Positions 50,684-50,844 of a stretch of DNA of 50,844 nt are shown in pieces. Below the pieces are notes generated by a model, which did not search any database, had not been told where the DNA came from, and saw nothing but the letters and a program-made list of their open reading frames with translations. Source of the stretch: Ralstonia sp. TCR112 (GTDB taxonomy: Bacteria; Pseudomonadota; Gammaproteobacteria; Burkholderiales; Burkholderiaceae); assembly GCF_007997035.1 (NCBI RefSeq), contig NZ_VOSS01000065.1, positions 1-50,844 on the forward strand, read 5' to 3'. Within the stretch, counting starts at the first letter, position 1, and every line of letters starts with the position of its first letter. The position numbers and the translations under genes were made by a program.

Positions 50684-50774
50684 CTTGAATTTCTATAAGC
50701 GGGCGGAAAAAAGACGGGGAACTGTCCGAGCGCAGCGAGTTTTCCCCGTCTCCGCCCGGTTACATAAATTCAAG
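50684..50774. repeat. 91-bp imperfect palindrome (intergenic repeat element)
   Basis: Outer arms CTTGAATTT (50684-50692) and AAATTCAAG (50766-50774), middle arms GGGCGGA and TCCGCCC (50701-50707, 50751-50757), and inner arms AGACGGGGAA (50712-50721) and TTCCCCGTCT (50742-50751) nest around the loop containing GAGCGCAGCGAG. It lies 78 bases after the operon's last stop, and the inner hairpin could end transcription. It resembles the short repeated intergenic elements common in Ralstonia and Burkholderia genomes. Confidence 0.7.
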
Positions 50775-50797
50775 GAATCATTTCGGCCATCTCGGGC

Positions 50798-50844
50798 GCG
50801 CCTTTCTTTGCCTACCATTTCTTTGGCAAGACAAAGAAAAGTAG
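50798..50844. repeat. CTTTCTTTGCC...CAAAGAAAAG imperfect inverted repeat
   Basis: Next to the palindrome, CTTTCTTTGCC is followed about 25 bases later by GGCAAGACAAAGAAAAG. CTTTCTTTG and CAAAGAAAAG form an imperfect inverted repeat. Elements of this form are frequent in Burkholderiaceae intergenic DNA. The window ends inside it, so its extent is unknown. Confidence 0.5.

Overview
The window looks like a chromosomal segment of a betaproteobacterium of the family Burkholderiaceae, most likely Ralstonia. This is inferred from the uniformly high GC content, the G/C third-position codon bias, the gene families and the intergenic repeat style; no database comparison was possible. It carries about 49 protein genes, almost all intact and densely packed. 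I see no rRNA, tRNA, CRISPR array or insertion sequence.

Layout. (1) 1-583 is a G-poor, degenerate tandem repeat. (2) 584-9199 is a sulfur-scavenging block: sulfate-binding protein, ssuE, two tandem ssuA genes, ssuD, ssuC, ssuB, an ssuF-like Mop protein, a degenerate EAL protein and a small alpha/beta hydrolase. A terminator-like hairpin then precedes cysT-cysW-cysA-cysB (9317-13320). Together these supply sulfonate and sulfate import, desulfonation and the regulator. (3) 13448-15858 encodes a 2TM protein, a LytS/AlgZ-type sensor kinase and a LytTR response regulator. (4) 15928-18603 encodes a ThDP enzyme, an RraA/HMG-aldolase-like protein and a gamma-glutamylcyclotransferase-like protein. 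(5) aceA (18995-20299) and aceB (26067-27647) are the two glyoxylate-bypass genes. Between them lie a minus-strand permease / hydantoin-racemase / GntR set, a Usp protein, a LysR regulator and a haloacid dehalogenase. (6) 27770-41075 is mostly housekeeping: an SRPBCC protein, an MFS exporter, an acyl-CoA-binding protein, tsaB-rimI-uracil-DNA glycosylase, lplT, alr, radA, dsbB, a DUF523 protein, an AMACR-like CoA-transferase and an ABC-F protein. (7) 41260-50605 is one long operon: RpiR regulator, isoaspartyl peptidase, gsiABCD-type peptide importer, DmpA-like aminopeptidase and DppA-like D-aminopeptidase. The window ends with a 91-bp palindrome and a second repeat.

The most coherent unusual system is region 7. 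Its importer is encoded with three peptidases from families that hydrolyse beta/isoaspartyl, D- or beta-amino-acid peptides, under a sugar-phosphate-type (SIS) regulator. A clear promoter/operator precedes the operon. In the sequence as given, its ATPase gene gsiA has a one-base deletion near 44708, which is either an assembly error or a real lesion disabling the importer.

Other points of interest are a catalytically degenerate EAL protein inside the sulfonate operon, a GC-rich hairpin used twice next to ABC-transporter genes, a three-copy ATGCGGAA-type motif upstream of aceA, and a TGTACA operator pair on the permease promoter.
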